The notes: generated by a model from the letters alone, not told the origin. A stretch of DNA of 64,000 nt from Mycoplana rhizolycopersici (GCF_013378445.1 NZ_JABXYK010000003.1:372001-436000), one strand, 5' to 3'; counted from the stretch's first letter, positions 32,050-40,486 are shown. Numbers and translations are program-made.

Positions 32050-32322
32050 TCTGCCTCCCCTTGCGTAAGCCTCTGATGCCGTTAACGATTTCAAGCCGCC
32101 GGAATTAACCAGTTTCACCAAGAAGTGAATGTCGGGTGCGGCTTGAAATTCGTCAGGTAAGGATTTGTTAAGGTGCGAACGGCCATGGTCATTGCGACTT
32201 GAGCACGTCCAATGTGAGGACGATCGGCGGCCTTGCCGCCTTCATGGCATGACGTCGTAACCTGACGCTTTGGTTGGACAGCATAGAATTGTGACGGGCG
32301 GCCGAAAGGTCGCCCGCTTTTT
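32050..32322 (+). ncRNA. Possible small RNA or long 3' UTR between aacS and the iron permease
   Basis: This stretch has no credible protein gene but ends in a good rho-independent terminator on the plus strand (32295-32322). That terminator is 245 bases after the aacS stop, unusually far for its own terminator. The region holds several short dyads, including GCGGC/GCCGC pairs around 32228-32242. The 5' end cannot be placed; a weak promoter-like TTGAAA with TGTTAA 17 bases on is near 32143-32171. Either an independent small RNA or a 3'-UTR-derived RNA would fit. Confidence 0.25.
32295..32322 (+). terminator. Rho-independent terminator on plus strand
   Basis: Nine-base arms CGGGCGGCC (32295-32303) and GGTCGCCCG (32308-32316), with one G-U pair, a GAAA loop, then CTTTTT. 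The T run overlaps the stop codon of the oppositely oriented permease gene. On the minus strand no T run follows, so it points to plus-strand transcription. Confidence 0.7.
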
Positions 32323-34012
32323 ATTTGCCGCCGTTCGTGCGGTTCAGTGAACGTGAGACGAAGAAAACGGGAATGAGCCCGGCCGCGACGATGATCATCG
32401 CCGCCACCGACGCATCCTCCACCTTGGCACGAGAGGCATCCTCGTAAACGAGCGTCGCCAGCGTATTGAAGTTGAACGGGCGCAGCATGATCGTGGCCGA
32501 TAGTTCCTTCATCGCCTCGATGAACACCATCAGTGCCGCCGTCAACGTCGCGGGGCGCATCATCGGCAGCAGGACGGCACGCAATGTCTGGGCGCTCGTG
32601 CGTCCCAGCGTCCGCGAAGCCATGTCGAGGTGCGGCGAAAGCTTGTGGAAGCCGGCGTCGATCGTGCCTTCCGCCATCGTCAGGAATCGGACGGTGCAGG
32701 CGTATACGATGGCGACGCCGCTGCCGGTCAGAAGCAGGCCCGTCGAGAGGCCGAACCACTCCCGCATGACAGCGTCGACGCCGTTGTCGAAGCGTGCCAG
32801 CGGAATGAGAACGCCCATCGCCAGAACGGTGCCGGGCACGCCATAGCCGAACGAGGCGAGGCGCCCGGCAAGGATGGTCATCGGCGAGCGCGCCGTGCGC
32901 GCGGCATAGGCGAGCAGGAAGGCGAGCAGCACGGCGACGCATGCGGTCGAAAAAGAGATCAGCACGCTGTGCCAGAGCGCGGAGAGAAGGCGCAGCGAGG
33001 CGAACTGGTCGAGCCGCTGCAGCGCATAGCTTCCAAGGACGAGCACGGGGATGGCAAAGCCGAATGCCGGTGGGAGGAGGCAGGCGACGACTGCCGTCCA
33101 GCGCTTCCAGCCGGTGAGCCTGAGGCGGGTCGAATCGGCCACCGCCGCAGTCGTCTTGTTGCTGGTGAAGCGCTGCCGGCGTCGGGCCGCGCGCTCGATC
33201 ACGAGCAGCATGGCTACGAAGACGAGCATGACGCAGGCGATCTGTGCCGCCCCTGCAAGGCTACCACGGTTGAGCCAGGTATCGAAGATCGAGAATGTCA
33301 GGGTCTGCACGCCGAGGTATTCCACCGCGCCGATGTCGTTCAGCGTCTCCATGGCGACGAGCGTCAGGCCGACCATGATCGCCGGCCGCGCCATCGGGAT
33401 CTGGACCTTGGTGAAGACGGTCAGCGGGCCGGCGCCGAGCGTGCGGGCCACGTCGGCGGCGGCGCGGCCCTGCATCAGGAACATCGCGCGTGCGGCAAGA
33501 AACACATAGGGATAGAGGACGCTCGCAAGCACCAGCACCGCGCCCCCGGTGGTGCGCACCTCGGGGAACCAGTAGTCCCGCCGCGTCGCAAAGCCGAAAA
33601 GCGTGCGGATCGCGGTCTGGACGGGGCCGGTATAGTCCAGGAACTGGCCGAACGCATAGGCCGAGAGATAGGAGGGGATTGCCAGCGGCAGTACGAGCGC
33701 GACCGTCAGCAGCCGCCGCAGCGGAAATTCGCAACTCGCCGTCAGCCATGCGGTCACGACGCCGGTGATTGCCGTCGCCGTCGCAACGCCCGCGAGAAGC
33801 AGGAAGGTGCGCACCGTCGCGCGCGGCAGGACATTGTTGATCAGGTGCGGCCAGTCGCTGCCCGAGCCGCCGGCGGCGATCGTGATGATGGCGATCAGCG
33901 GCATCAGCACGACAAGCGAGGTGAAGAGCGCTGTCGCGACCAGCGTGCGATGGGTGTTGGCCCCCGATTTGACGCGCTTCCTCACATGGGCGAAACGGGA
34001 AATTGCCTGCAA
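32321..34012 (-). CDS. Ferric iron-type ABC transporter permease (FbpB family)
   Basis: 563-aa inner-membrane protein with about twelve helices and two fused permease domains. Each carries an EAA-type loop (ADVARTLGAGPLTVFTKVQIPMARP near residue 190; SRTLGRTSAQTLRAVLLPMMRP near 480). This fused architecture is typical of FbpB/SfuB/AfuB. No ATG lies close to the first helix; the TTG at 34012 has AAAGGA eight bases upstream and was chosen over a frame that extends to 34126. No ATPase is adjacent. The periplasmic iron-binding protein gene lies 10 kb away next to rirA, so this permease may work with it. Iron, rather than thiamine or another substrate, is inferred from the family. Confidence 0.75.
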   Translation of the reverse strand: MQAISRFAHVRKRVKSGANTHRTLVATALFTSLVVLMPLIAIITIAAGGSGSDWPHLINNVLPRATVRTFLLLAGVATATAITGVVTAWLTASCEFPLRRLLTVALVLPLAIPSYLSAYAFGQFLDYTGPVQTAIRTLFGFATRRDYWFPEVRTTGGAVLVLASVLYPYVFLAARAMFLMQGRAAADVARTLGAGPLTVFTKVQIPMARPAIMVGLTLVAMETLNDIGAVEYLGVQTLTFSIFDTWLNRGSLAGAAQIACVMLVFVAMLLVIERAARRRQRFTSNKTTAAVADSTRLRLTGWKRWTAVVACLLPPAFGFAIPVLVLGSYALQRLDQFASLRLLSALWHSVLISFSTACVAVLLAFLLAYAARTARSPMTILAGRLASFGYGVPGTVLAMGVLIPLARFDNGVDAVMREWFGLSTGLLLTGSGVAIVYACTVRFLTMAEGTIDAGFHKLSPHLDMASRTLGRTSAQTLRAVLLPMMRPATLTAALMVFIEAMKELSATIMLRPFNFNTLATLVYEDASRAKVEDASVAAMIIVAAGLIPVFFVSRSLNRTNGGK

Positions 34013-34033
34013 CGCTGTCGTCCTTTCATGCGC

Positions 34034-34051
34034 CCTTCCCTTGCGGGAAGG
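34034..34051. repeat. Short intergenic palindrome before permease gene
   Basis: CCTTCCC (34034-34040) and GGGAAGG (34045-34051) with loop TTGC. It lies just upstream of the permease ribosome site and resembles the dispersed rhizobial CCC-TTGC-GGG palindromes. Confidence 0.4.
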
Positions 34052-34146
34052 TTCATTCGGGCGTGGAGGAATCCGATCGCAGCGACGTGCGAGCCGATCG
34101 CGGCCGGACGGCCTGTTCCGCGCCAAACTGAACTAGCGCAATTGCC

Positions 34147-37100
34147 TCAGACTGCCAACACGCGCGGCGACGGAAAGGTGACTTCCACCAGCGTCCCCTC
34201 GTTCGGGCTGGAGTTGATGCCGAAATGGGCGCGGTTCGCATCGACCATCGCTTTGGTCAGGGGCAGGCCGAGCCCGGTGCCGTCGCCGCGCTTGCGCGCG
34301 CCCGTCGTCACCTGCCGGAACGGCTTCATCGCCTGCTCCAGTTCGCTGCGTGTCATGCCGACGCCGGTGTCGCGGATGCGAAGCACGACGCTGCCGTTCG
34401 CCTCGTAGGAGGTCGAGACGACGATCTGGCCGCCGGATGGCGTGAAGCGGATCGCGTTGGCGAGGATGTTGAGGGCGATCTGCTTGATCGAGCGCAGATC
34501 CGCCACGACTGGCGGAACCGCCGTCGAAAGCGAAGTGCGGATGATCACCCGCTGGCTGTTCGCCTGCGGCTGGACCAGCGCAACCGCCTCGGAGATGGTG
34601 TCGTTCAGGCCGACAGCGGTGAAGTCGAGCTCCATCTCGCCCGCCTCGATCTTGGAGATGTCGAGCAGGTCGTTGACGATGTCGAGCACGTGCCGGCCGG
34701 ACCGGCCGATGTCGTTGGCATATTCGACATAGCGCGGATGGCCGATCGGGCCGAAGCGCTCGCCTGCCATCATGTCGGAAAAGCCGATAATGGCGTTGAG
34801 CGGGGTGCGGATCTCGTGGCTGACGCGGGCGAGGAATTCGCTCTTGTGGGCGTTCGCCGTCTCGGCCGCCCGCTTGGCGTTGCGCAGTTCTTCTTCGGTT
34901 CGCTTCCACTGGGTGATGTCGCGGATGACCGCGCAATAGCCGCTGGATGAGGAGAGGCGACCCATCGTCATGAACAGCGGAATGAAGCCGCCGGAGGCCT
35001 CCCGGCCGATGACCTCGCGACCGTCGTTCAGCACGCTCGCCACGCCATGGCCGGCGAGCCCGGCGAGATAGTCGATAACGGCCTTCTGGCTCTCATGCGC
35101 GAAGAGGATGGCGAACGGCTTTCCGCGCACCTCCTCCTCGTCATAGTTGAAGAGCGCGCTGGCCGAGCGGTTGATCGAGCGGATCTCACCTTCCTGGTCC
35201 ACCACGACGACGCCATCGGTCGCGGTCTCGAGGATGGAGCGCAACTCGCTGGCTTCGTTGCGAAGCGCCGAAAGGTTGGCGGATTCGGCGGCCACGGGCT
35301 CGACCGCTGGCGCTTCTGGCTCCGGCGATGCGGCTGGCGACAGCGCCAGCATGAGCGCGGTGCCGCTTTCCCAGCGGATGGATTGCAGGCGGGCGCTGAC
35401 GGGCGTGGCCGTGACGCCGTCCGCATGGTGCAGCAGCATCGAGCCCGGCTGGGCCTCGTCTTCGGCGGCAGGCTGGTCCAGCAGGATATCCATTCCGCCG
35501 GCCTGCTCCAGCTCGTCTAGCGAAGCAAAGCCCGTAAGCGTGAGGAATTCCGGATTGGCGTGGATCATCCGGTCGCCCGCATGGATCAGGAGTGCCACCG
35601 GCAAGGCGTCGACGACCGATGCCGTCAGCCCGTAGTCCATGGCCGTCCTGGCCGCGGTGATCGCCATGCTCTTCGGCGGAGCATCGTCAGCATGCTCGCC
35701 GACCTCGAGGCCGGGGATCTCGTCGCTGTCTGCGGCCTGTCCATCGGTCTGCGGCGGTTCCGGCGCTTCGGTGGCGGCCTCCGCCGCCGGGGCATTTTCG
35801 ACAGCGTCCTCCGCTTGGGTCCTGGTGGCCGGAAGTTGCTCGCCTTCGGCCTTCGGCTCTGCAGGCCGGTTCTGCTGCGGTACGTCGCCGGGCTGGCGCT
35901 TGCCGAACGTCTCGCCGAGCTGGCGGGCGATCTCGCGGAAGGCGGCCTGTTCGCCGCTGGTCAGGGCGGAGGGTCCGCGTCGATCGTCCAACTGGACGAC
36001 CTTTTCCGACGGGCGGTGGGCGGCGGGTTCGACGAGGCGAAGGGCAGGACGCTCGCCACGGAAATCGTCTTCGGTCTCGGCATGGTCCGGGCTGTCCGCG
36101 ATGGGCTCGCCAATGTCGGCGGAGTGCGCAGGCGCCTCGCCCTCCATTTCCTCTTCAAGCAATTCGTCGAGCACCGAAGGAGGTTGTGAGGTTTCGCCGG
36201 CCGCCGCGTACGCCAGGTCGCCCGGCGCGTCGTCGGAAGAAATGTCTGCCTGCCCGAAATCGTCTGCGTCCGGGAAGTCGAGCGCGCCGATCTTGAGGCC
36301 GAGGCCGTTCGGATCCTCCACGGCGTCCGCGGTCCGCACGATGCCGAAGCCGCGGAAGCCGTCGAATTCGCGGTTGCGCGAATAGGTGGGGAGGGCTGCG
36401 AGATCGACGGGCACGAGCAGGTTCGTTCCCTCGATCGGCCACTGGATCGTCTTGCCCGACCAGGTGTCGCGCCGGTGCAACTGCTCGGCGATCGCGCCGT
36501 CCATATCGAAGCCGAAGCGACGGGCGACCTCCGTAAACTGCACGCCGATCACATCGGCCGCATGCGGACCGACGACCTCGGCGAACTCGTCGGAGAGTTC
36601 GCTGAACACGCCTTCCGCGTCGATCTTCCAGACGAAGCGGACGGGGCGGCCGGACCGTTCGGGCGTGGCGGAAGCCGGTTCGACATGGCTCTCCGGCGTC
36701 GGATGCGCGTCGTCTGCGCTCCCAGACTGTGCCGCCTGGGCCGGAATGTCGGCGTCGGCAGCCGCAGGGGCGGGCTCGCTGTCGCTCTCGACAGCTTCGA
36801 CCGGGGTCTCCACAGGAACGTCATTGGCCGGCGGCTCAGTCGAAACGTCTGCCAGCGGTTCGGCTTCCGGAGATTGGATCTCCTCCACCGAAGCCGTCCC
36901 TATGGCTTCAGTCGGTTCTTGCGCCGGCATCGGCTCGCCGGCTGCCGGCTGCTGTGCGATGCCGTCCGCCACGGCGTCGCTTGCCAGGGGTGCACCTTCT
37001 GACGTCAAGGCCGCGTCGGCAGAAGCCGCGCTGACGATCTCCTGTTCCGGGTCCATGTGGCCGAGAATGGTCTCGACTGCGAAAAGCAGGTTGAGCGCCG

Positions 37101-37728
37101 GTTCGTCGGAAATGCGTCCGAGCGCTGCAGGCAGCAGGCCCTTGCCGGTCGGCACGGGGCGCTTGATGAGCCCGTCGGTCTCGCGCCTTGCAGCCTCCAC
37201 CATCCGTCGCCGCGCCTCCTCGCTGATGCCGAGGCGGCCGAAGCCGGGCGAGGCGGCGACGATGGCCCCGTCATCGCCGAGGACAGCCATATGCGTGTCC
37301 GGATCGTCGAAACCGGCCAGCAGCGAAGCGGCCCGTTCGGTGGTCGTCTCGCCCGTTCGTGCCGAAGGCGTGCTGAAGAGGATGGCGTCCTGGCCCGGCT
37401 GGAGCGTGATGCGCTCGACATGCGTGGTCACGGGCAGGCCGCGATATCCGGTGCCGATGCGCAAAAGCATGCTGCGCCCGATTCCGCTATGCGGCAGCTG
37501 GCGCGCGGCCGCTGCAAGCTGGCGGAAAACCACGTCGCCGACGGGCAGGGGGGCGTCGAGAAAATCGTAGATCGACATGTGCCCGAAGAGCGCGGCGCCG
37601 CGGCCGTTCGCCCAGAGAACGCTCTGCATGTCGAGCGAAAACAGCACCACCGCTTCGCCACGGGCGAACGGAAGGCGCACCCGTTCGTGCACGGCGACGT
37701 CTATAAAGGGGTACTGATGAGCGGACAT
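34147..37728 (-). CDS. cbrA: PAS-domain sensor histidine kinase of the PdhS/CbrA type
   Basis: Large cytoplasmic kinase (1193 aa from the ATG at 37728; a GTG start at 37797 is less likely). No membrane helices are seen. PAS-like domains occur near the N-terminus (LFSLDMQSVLWANGRGAALFG) and centrally. A last PAS (ILETATDGVVVVDQEGEIRSINRSASALF) precedes the HisKA box LARVSHEIRTPLNAIIGF with the phospho-accepting histidine at about 971. The HATPase domain contains DTGVGM and GTGLGLPL. ERFGPIGHPRYVEYANDI after the H box is typical of the PleC/DivJ/PdhS subgroup that controls DivK and the cell cycle. Between PAS domains lie long Pro/Ala/Glu-rich linkers. The phasin gene diverges from it, a neighbourhood I associate with cbrA in rhizobia; the symbol is therefore likely but not proven. 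Confidence 0.75.
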   Translation of the reverse strand: MSAHQYPFIDVAVHERVRLPFARGEAVVLFSLDMQSVLWANGRGAALFGHMSIYDFLDAPLPVGDVVFRQLAAAARQLPHSGIGRSMLLRIGTGYRGLPVTTHVERITLQPGQDAILFSTPSARTGETTTERAASLLAGFDDPDTHMAVLGDDGAIVAASPGFGRLGISEEARRRMVEAARRETDGLIKRPVPTGKGLLPAALGRISDEPALNLLFAVETILGHMDPEQEIVSAASADAALTSEGAPLASDAVADGIAQQPAAGEPMPAQEPTEAIGTASVEEIQSPEAEPLADVSTEPPANDVPVETPVEAVESDSEPAPAAADADIPAQAAQSGSADDAHPTPESHVEPASATPERSGRPVRFVWKIDAEGVFSELSDEFAEVVGPHAADVIGVQFTEVARRFGFDMDGAIAEQLHRRDTWSGKTIQWPIEGTNLLVPVDLAALPTYSRNREFDGFRGFGIVRTADAVEDPNGLGLKIGALDFPDADDFGQADISSDDAPGDLAYAAAGETSQPPSVLDELLEEEMEGEAPAHSADIGEPIADSPDHAETEDDFRGERPALRLVEPAAHRPSEKVVQLDDRRGPSALTSGEQAAFREIARQLGETFGKRQPGDVPQQNRPAEPKAEGEQLPATRTQAEDAVENAPAAEAATEAPEPPQTDGQAADSDEIPGLEVGEHADDAPPKSMAITAARTAMDYGLTASVVDALPVALLIHAGDRMIHANPEFLTLTGFASLDELEQAGGMDILLDQPAAEDEAQPGSMLLHHADGVTATPVSARLQSIRWESGTALMLALSPAASPEPEAPAVEPVAAESANLSALRNEASELRSILETATDGVVVVDQEGEIRSINRSASALFNYDEEEVRGKPFAILFAHESQKAVIDYLAGLAGHGVASVLNDGREVIGREASGGFIPLFMTMGRLSSSSGYCAVIRDITQWKRTEEELRNAKRAAETANAHKSEFLARVSHEIRTPLNAIIGFSDMMAGERFGPIGHPRYVEYANDIGRSGRHVLDIVNDLLDISKIEAGEMELDFTAVGLNDTISEAVALVQPQANSQRVIIRTSLSTAVPPVVADLRSIKQIALNILANAIRFTPSGGQIVVSTSYEANGSVVLRIRDTGVGMTRSELEQAMKPFRQVTTGARKRGDGTGLGLPLTKAMVDANRAHFGINSSPNEGTLVEVTFPSPRVLAV

Positions 37729-37856
37729 CGGCAGCCTGTCATGGGTTCCCGGCGGCCACCGCCGCACGCTTAACGCTTTATTAATAGCGTCGGGCACCCG
37801 GCGGGTCCAGCTTCGCCGCTCTCACCATCCCGGTCTTTCGGGCGGCAGGGTTAACG

Positions 37857-37871
37857 TTGTGCGTCGCACAA
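37857..37871. promoter_or_regulatory. Perfect palindrome upstream of phasin gene
   Basis: TTGTGCG, a central T, then CGCACAA (37857-37871). It sits just upstream of the phasin promoter and next to the related sequence TTGCAATGCACAA (37877-37889). A PHB-responsive repressor of the PhaR/AniA family is the natural candidate. Confidence 0.5.
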
Positions 37872-37876
37872 AAATG

Positions 37877-37905
37877 TTGCAATGCACAATAAGATCGTAT
37901 ATAAG
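37877..37905 (+). promoter_or_regulatory. Candidate phasin promoter
   Basis: TTGCAA (37877-37882) and TATAAG (37900-37905) separated by 17 bases, 55 bases before the phasin start codon. The -35 box lies inside the TTGCAATGCACAA motif, so a repressor bound there would block the promoter. Confidence 0.55.
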
Positions 37906-37960
37906 CAACTCATTCCCCAATCAGGCCCTCCGCGGGAGGGCCATATCAAGGACGATTGAA

Positions 37961-38410
37961 ATGGCAGTCAAGAAGACCGATGACGTATTCTCCTTTGCCG
38001 CATTCGACCCGGCCAAGGTATCCGATAGCTTCCGCGAATTCGCCGAGAAGGGCGCCGTTCAGAGCAAGGAAGCCTATTCCAAGCTGAAGACCGCCACCGA
38101 AGACGCGACGAAGGTCGTCGAGGCAACCCTCGAAAACGCCCAGGCCGGCACCGTCGAACTCGGCCTTGCCGCAATCGACGCGCTGCGCACCAATGCCGAG
38201 AGCTCGCTTTCGCACATGGAAGCGCTGCTCGGCGTGAAGTCCGTTTCCGAACTGTTCGAACTGCAGACCGCCTTCCTGCGCAAGCAGGCCGAGGTCGTCG
38301 TCGATCAGGCAAAGTCCATGCAGGAAGCAACCCGCAAGGTTGCCGAGAAGGTTGCCGAGCCCGGCAAGTCGGCTGCCGAAAAGACGCTGAAGACCTTCAA
38401 GGCCGCATGA
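37961..38410 (+). CDS. phaP: Phasin family protein
   Basis: 149-aa helical, alanine- and lysine-rich protein that coats PHB granules. The body is one extended amphipathic coiled coil (about residues 15-145) with the family-typical segments SFREFAEKGAVQSKEAYSKLK and FELQTAFLRKQAEVVVDQAKSM. It ends in a lysine-rich tail. No signal peptide or membrane span. The ATG at 37961 has AAGGAC eight bases upstream. It is divergent from the CbrA-like kinase gene; a terminator follows at 38459-38507. PHB relevance is supported by aacS nearby. Confidence 0.88.
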   Translation: MAVKKTDDVFSFAAFDPAKVSDSFREFAEKGAVQSKEAYSKLKTATEDATKVVEATLENAQAGTVELGLAAIDALRTNAESSLSHMEALLGVKSVSELFELQTAFLRKQAEVVVDQAKSMQEATRKVAEKVAEPGKSAAEKTLKTFKAA

Positions 38411-38458
38411 GCATACCCATCAGGAAGGCGTCTGCCTCGCTCTTGCTTGCAGCGTAGC

Positions 38459-38507
38459 GCCGGACGCCAGGGGCAGGAAGGGCTGGACGCCTCGTCCGGC
38501 CCTTTTT
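38459..38507 (+). terminator. Rho-independent terminator after phasin gene
   Basis: GCCGGACG (38459-38466) pairs with CGTCCGGC (38493-38500), followed by CCTTTTT. A shorter alternative stem, GGACG/CGTCC, is nested on the 3' side. Confidence 0.75.
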
Positions 38508-38588
38508 AATATGGAAGGGTCAACTAGGGGCTTGCAATCTCGGCTGCCTGCCCGTATGTGAACGCCCAAGCGCCAAGGCGCTTCGAGT

Positions 38589-38665
38589 GCGGTTGTAGCT
38601 CAGTTGGTTAGAGCGCAGGTTTGTGGCACCTGAGGTCGAAGGTTCGATCCCCTCCAACCGTACCA
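38589..38665 (+). tRNA. tRNA-His (anticodon GTG)
   Basis: 77 bases including the encoded CCA. The acceptor stem GCGGTTG pairs with CAACCGT (G1 with U72 as a wobble), and the D-arm is GCTC..GAGC. The anticodon loop is TTGTGGC with anticodon GTG; the T-arm contains GGTTCGATCC. The discriminator base is A73 and the base before G1 is T, so no G-1 is encoded. Bacterial tRNA-His normally has G-1 and C73; lacking both is a known feature of alphaproteobacteria and agrees with the rest of the window. Confidence 0.95.
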
Positions 38666-38756
38666 TTTTTCCCCATGTCCCTATATATTTGCCTGGCATG
38701 GCTGGTTTCGAAGGCCGGCTTGCGGCTTTTTTGGGCCGTCGCCATCGCTGTTCATT

Positions 38757-39653
38757 CTAACCGCTGCGATAGCGCAGGGCGTCCGCCAGCAGCGCGAGGG
38801 CTGGTGATTGCTGGCGGCGGCTGGGGAAATAGAGGTGATAGCCCGGAAAGTGAGGGCACCAGTCTTCCAGGAGCATGACAAGCGCGCCGGACCTGATGTG
38901 GGGCAGGGCCATACCTTCCGGCACAAAGGCGAGGCCGAGGCCGGCCACGGCGGCGGCGATCGCCTGATCGGCGAGATTGGAGGTGATCTGGCCGTCGACG
39001 CGAACGTTGAGCGCCTGCCCGTCCTTCTCGAATTCCCAGGCATAGAGGCCGCCATAGGTCGGCAGGCGAAGGTTGATGCAGTTGTGGGCCGTTAGGTCGC
39101 GCGGCGTCTGCGGCTTTTCGCGCCCCGCCATGTAGTGCGGCGATCCGACCACGACGAAGCGTATGTCCGGCCCGATCCTGACCGCGATCATGTCTTTCTC
39201 GACCTGCTCGCCGAGGCGAATGCCCGCATCGTAGCGCTCCGCCACGATGTTTGTCAGCCCGTGGTCGATGACGATCTCCACCTTGATGTCGGGATAGAGC
39301 GGCAGCAGCTTTTACAGAACGGGCAGCAGGATGGTCCTGGCCGGATGGTCGGAGGTGGTGATCCGGATCGTTCCCGACGGCTTGTCCCGCAGGTCGCTGA
39401 GCGATACGATCTCGCCTTCCATCTGTTCGAGGAGCGGCGCGATGCTGGAGAGAAGCCGTTCGCCGGCTTCGGTCGGCGAAACGCTTCGGGTCGTGCGCGA
39501 GAGAAGGCTGATGCCGAGCCGGCCTTCGAGCCCCCGCATCGCATGGCTCAGCGCCGATTGCGAAACGCCGAGCCGGGCTGCCGCGCGCGTGAAGCTACGC
39601 TCGCGCGCCACAGTCACGAATGCCAGGAGATCGTTCAGGTTTTCACGCAGCAT
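38757..39653 (-). pseudogene. LysR-type regulator gene interrupted by an in-frame stop
   Basis: Two open segments in the same frame read as one LysR-type regulator. The N-terminal part (39314-39653) has the winged HTH (LAFVTVARERSFTRAAARLGVSQSALSHAM) and the start of the effector domain. The C-terminal part (38757-39311) carries the rest of the effector domain. They are separated by a single TAA at 39312-39314, where the family pattern (LLPVL-x-KLLPLYPDIKVEI) expects glutamine, so one CAA-to-TAA change explains the break. Restart at the ATG at 39281 would lack DNA binding. It is divergent from the cupin gene it probably once regulated. A sequencing error cannot be excluded. Confidence 0.75.
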
Positions 39654-39779
39654 TGATGAGCCTCACTCATAAGTACATGCGATCTCTACTGGCTAATCGC
39701 GTTGAAGGCCAGGTGCTATGGTGGCTCGGAGAATGGCGCATACGCGCCGATCGGGCATGTGGACGCGAAGGAGCATCCG

Positions 39780-40178
39780 ATGGAAATTCGCCGCGCAGGA
39801 AGCCAGGCTTCGACCAAGGGACCATCCGACTGGTTCACCGGAGCCGTACGCATCGATCCGCTCTTTCCCACAAGTTCGCCCGCGCGGGCGGCAGGCAATG
39901 CGGTGACGTTCGAGCCCGGCGCGCGCACCGCCTGGCACACGCATCCGCTCGGGCAGGTTCTGATCGTCACGGCCGGTTACGGCCGCGTACAGCGTGAAGG
40001 CGGCCCGATCGAGGAGATCCGGCCGGGCGATGTGGTCTGGTTCGAGCCCGGTGAAAAACACTGGCATGGCGCTGGTCCGACGACGGCGATGACCCATATC
40101 GCCATCCAGGAGGCCTTGGACGGCAAGGCAGTTGACTGGATGGAGAAGGTCACGGACGCGCAATATGGTGCCGCCTGA
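39780..40178 (+). CDS. Cupin-domain protein
   Basis: 132-aa single-domain cupin. Motif 1 is [27 protein letters not shown] with two histidines; motif 2 is [18 protein letters not shown]. Together they supply the metal-binding His/Glu set, so a metal-dependent enzyme or sensor is possible. GAAGGAGC lies six bases before the ATG. The product belongs to the family often found beside aldo/keto reductase and alcohol dehydrogenase genes under a LysR regulator. Here the regulator and reductase are broken, so its activity in vivo is uncertain. Substrate is unknown. Confidence 0.8.
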   Translation: MEIRRAGSQASTKGPSDWFTGAVRIDPLFPTSSPARAAGNAVTFEPGARTAWHTHPLGQVLIVTAGYGRVQREGGPIEEIRPGDVVWFEPGEKHWHGAGPTTAMTHIAIQEALDGKAVDWMEKVTDAQYGAA

Positions 40179-40214
40179 TCTTTCCCGCGATGAATACATT
40201 CCCGAAATGAAAGA

Positions 40215-40486
40215 GATGGCGTGATAAGGAAGCGTGTTCCTGGCCGCAACGGCAGGTTTCGGAATTTGGCTTCGGTTGCATGGGCCTGAACTTCGGCTAT
40301 GGCGCAGGTCTTGGGCGTTCCGATGCCGTCGATCTGATCCCCGGGACGACCAAGCTTCACCGCCTCGATGAGAATCTTCGAGCAGGAACGTCGAATTGTC
40401 GGAAAGCGAACACGCCGGCATGAACGAGGTCCTGCAAAACTTGGAGATCCAGGGGGCACGCTATCCCGCAAATCGTCAGGCCCGCG
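40215..40486 (+). pseudogene. Aldo/keto reductase remnant (internal deletion and frameshifts)
   Basis: Translation of 40256-40339 gives VSEFGFGCMGLNFGYG then AGLGRSDAVDLI, which reads as the start of an aldo/keto reductase. It runs directly into PGTTKLHRLDENL (40340-40378), the C-terminal NADPH-binding motif normally more than 200 residues later. After a one-base frame change, NVELSESEHAGMNEVLQNL then EIQGARYPAN (40387-40473) completes the family's C-terminus. A further frame break lies near 40250, before VSEF. The middle of the gene is therefore missing. It sits between the cupin and alcohol dehydrogenase genes and accounts for an otherwise empty 366-base gap. Confidence 0.75.

Noticed and set aside
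32630-34408. Long plus-strand open frame antisense to the iron permease and the kinase 3' end
   Set aside because: Arg/His/Gly/Asp-rich translation typical of antisense frames; it crosses two real genes.
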